From an uncultured Clostridium sp. (GTDB lineage Bacteria; Bacillota; Clostridia; Oscillospirales; Oscillospiraceae): a DNA stretch of 47,758 nt. Each line of letters opens with the position of its first letter. Position 1 is the stretch's first letter. Positions 47,305-47,758 of the stretch are shown here, piece by piece. The notes beneath the pieces were generated by a model that saw nothing but the letters and a program-made list of their open reading frames with translations, was not told the origin of the DNA and searched no databases. A program made the position numbers and the translations under genes. Where the stretch lies: positions 1 to 47,758 of the forward strand of contig CAJFVL010000019.1 of assembly GCA_904420465.1 (NCBI GenBank). Reading direction: 5' to 3'.

Positions 47305-47758
47305 TCAATGCCTCTCCCCCTGGCCATCCGCAACGGCGGCCGCAGAGGCCTCCCCAGATGCTCCGCTCTCCGCCCCCTGGTCAGTGGGGAGCTCCATCAC
47401 ATAGTCAGGGGCGAGTGCGGTGTCATGGTCCTGCTCCTCCTTGGTGGTCACCACCGAGATCATGCGCTCCTCGCCGGAGGCGCCGGTGGAGGTGGTCATG
47501 GTCCAGTCCTCCGGGGTCCCCTCCACCAGAATGGTGAGCCATGTCCCTTCATCCTCATACTTGTATTCGTACCGGCCCTCCTTGGTCAGGGCGTCGGTGA
47601 TGTCGGTCTCCCGGCCCATCACCGCCAGAACGGCCCGGCCGTCCCGGTCCTCCACCCGAGCCTCGGGGATCTCCAGGGCGGTGACGGTCTCGCCGGTGTC
47701 GGTGGTCAGATCCTGGCGCAGCTCCCCTACCTGGAACACGCTGGCGATTTGCATGGTA
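47305..47758 (-). CDS. Partial gene, unknown protein (C-terminal part)
   Basis: About 150 codons are visible in the minus frame, ending at 47305. The frame is still open at the window edge, so the ATG at 47754 may be internal. The visible part has alternating beta-strand-like segments (TVTALEIPEARVEDRDGRAV, GRYEYKYEDEGTWLTILVEG), no membrane segment and an Ala/Ser/Glu-rich low-complexity tail. The composition suggests the exposed domain of a lipoprotein or membrane-anchored protein, but the N-terminus that would show this is missing. I do not recognise the family. Confidence 0.65.
   Translation of the reverse strand, partial: TMQIASVFQVGELRQDLTTDTGETVTALEIPEARVEDRDGRAVLAVMGRETDITDALTKEGRYEYKYEDEGTWLTILVEGTPEDWTMTTSTGASGEERMISVVTTKEEQDHDTALAPDYVMELPTDQGAESGASGEASAAAVADGQGERH

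Overview
The window is GC-rich, densely coding DNA from a spore-forming anaerobic Firmicute. It looks like a high-GC member of the Oscillospiraceae (Flavonifractor, Dysosmobacter or Oscillibacter type). The grounds are the spoIIGA-sigE pair behind Spo0A boxes, a spoIVB gene, a complete Rnf complex, Rex, a THF riboswitch, frequent GTG and TTG starts, and strong Shine-Dalgarno sites. The exact genus is inference. I saw no tRNA, rRNA, CRISPR array, prophage or intact insertion sequence.

Layout. 1-5.85 kb (minus strand): a padR-type repressor followed by four tandem, diverged DUF2812 membrane proteins. The single consensus promoter is covered by two concentric palindromes. 5.86-7.57 kb: spoIIGA-sigE behind two Spo0A boxes. 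7.7-9.2 kb: an AGCS sodium/amino-acid symporter. 9.3-11.4 kb: rex, an SLH-domain exported protein and a 47-residue Cys/Gly-rich micropeptide. 11.5-16.7 kb: rnfCDGEAB behind a roughly 210-nt structured leader. 16.8-17.4 kb: an AT-rich SMI1/KNR4 immunity-type gene broken by a stop codon. 17.4-19.5 kb (minus): THF riboswitch, folT and a class V aminotransferase. 19.5-20.7 kb (minus): a rodA/ftsW-like gene. 20.8-22.7 kb: tsaE-tsaB-upp. 22.8-25.3 kb: ddl-murF. 25.3-26.3 kb (minus): mtnA. 26.4-29 kb: an ABC-F ATPase and a YdcF-like protein. 29.4-33.7 kb: prfA, a small orphan gene, a HAD phosphatase, a decayed and an intact GNAT gene, tsaC/sua5 and DUF4180. 33.8-35 kb: an HTH membrane regulator and coaE. 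35.5-38.6 kb: an M18 aminopeptidase, a GNAT and an ion permease. 38.7-39.8 kb: a DUF362 protein behind a MerR-type promoter. 40-45.5 kb: trehalose PTS, phospho-trehalase, HPr and enzyme I. 45.6-47.8 kb: a candidate small RNA, spoIVB and a partial gene.

How the genes fit together. Rnf couples ferredoxin and NAD to an ion gradient. Rex, encoded just upstream, senses the NADH/NAD ratio, and the AGCS symporter and the ion permease could use the resulting gradient. The trehalose cluster carries its own HPr and enzyme I, so uptake, phosphorylation and hydrolysis are encoded together. Three t6A-synthesis genes (tsaE, tsaB, tsaC) lie in the window. Cell-wall genes (ddl, murF, rodA) are close by.

The parts least explained by known biology are the padR/four-DUF2812 locus with its concentric operator, two diverged copies of a structured intergenic element upstream of prfA and of the M18 peptidase gene (with stem changes that preserve pairing), the Cys-rich micropeptide, and the aminotransferase placed under folate-riboswitch control.
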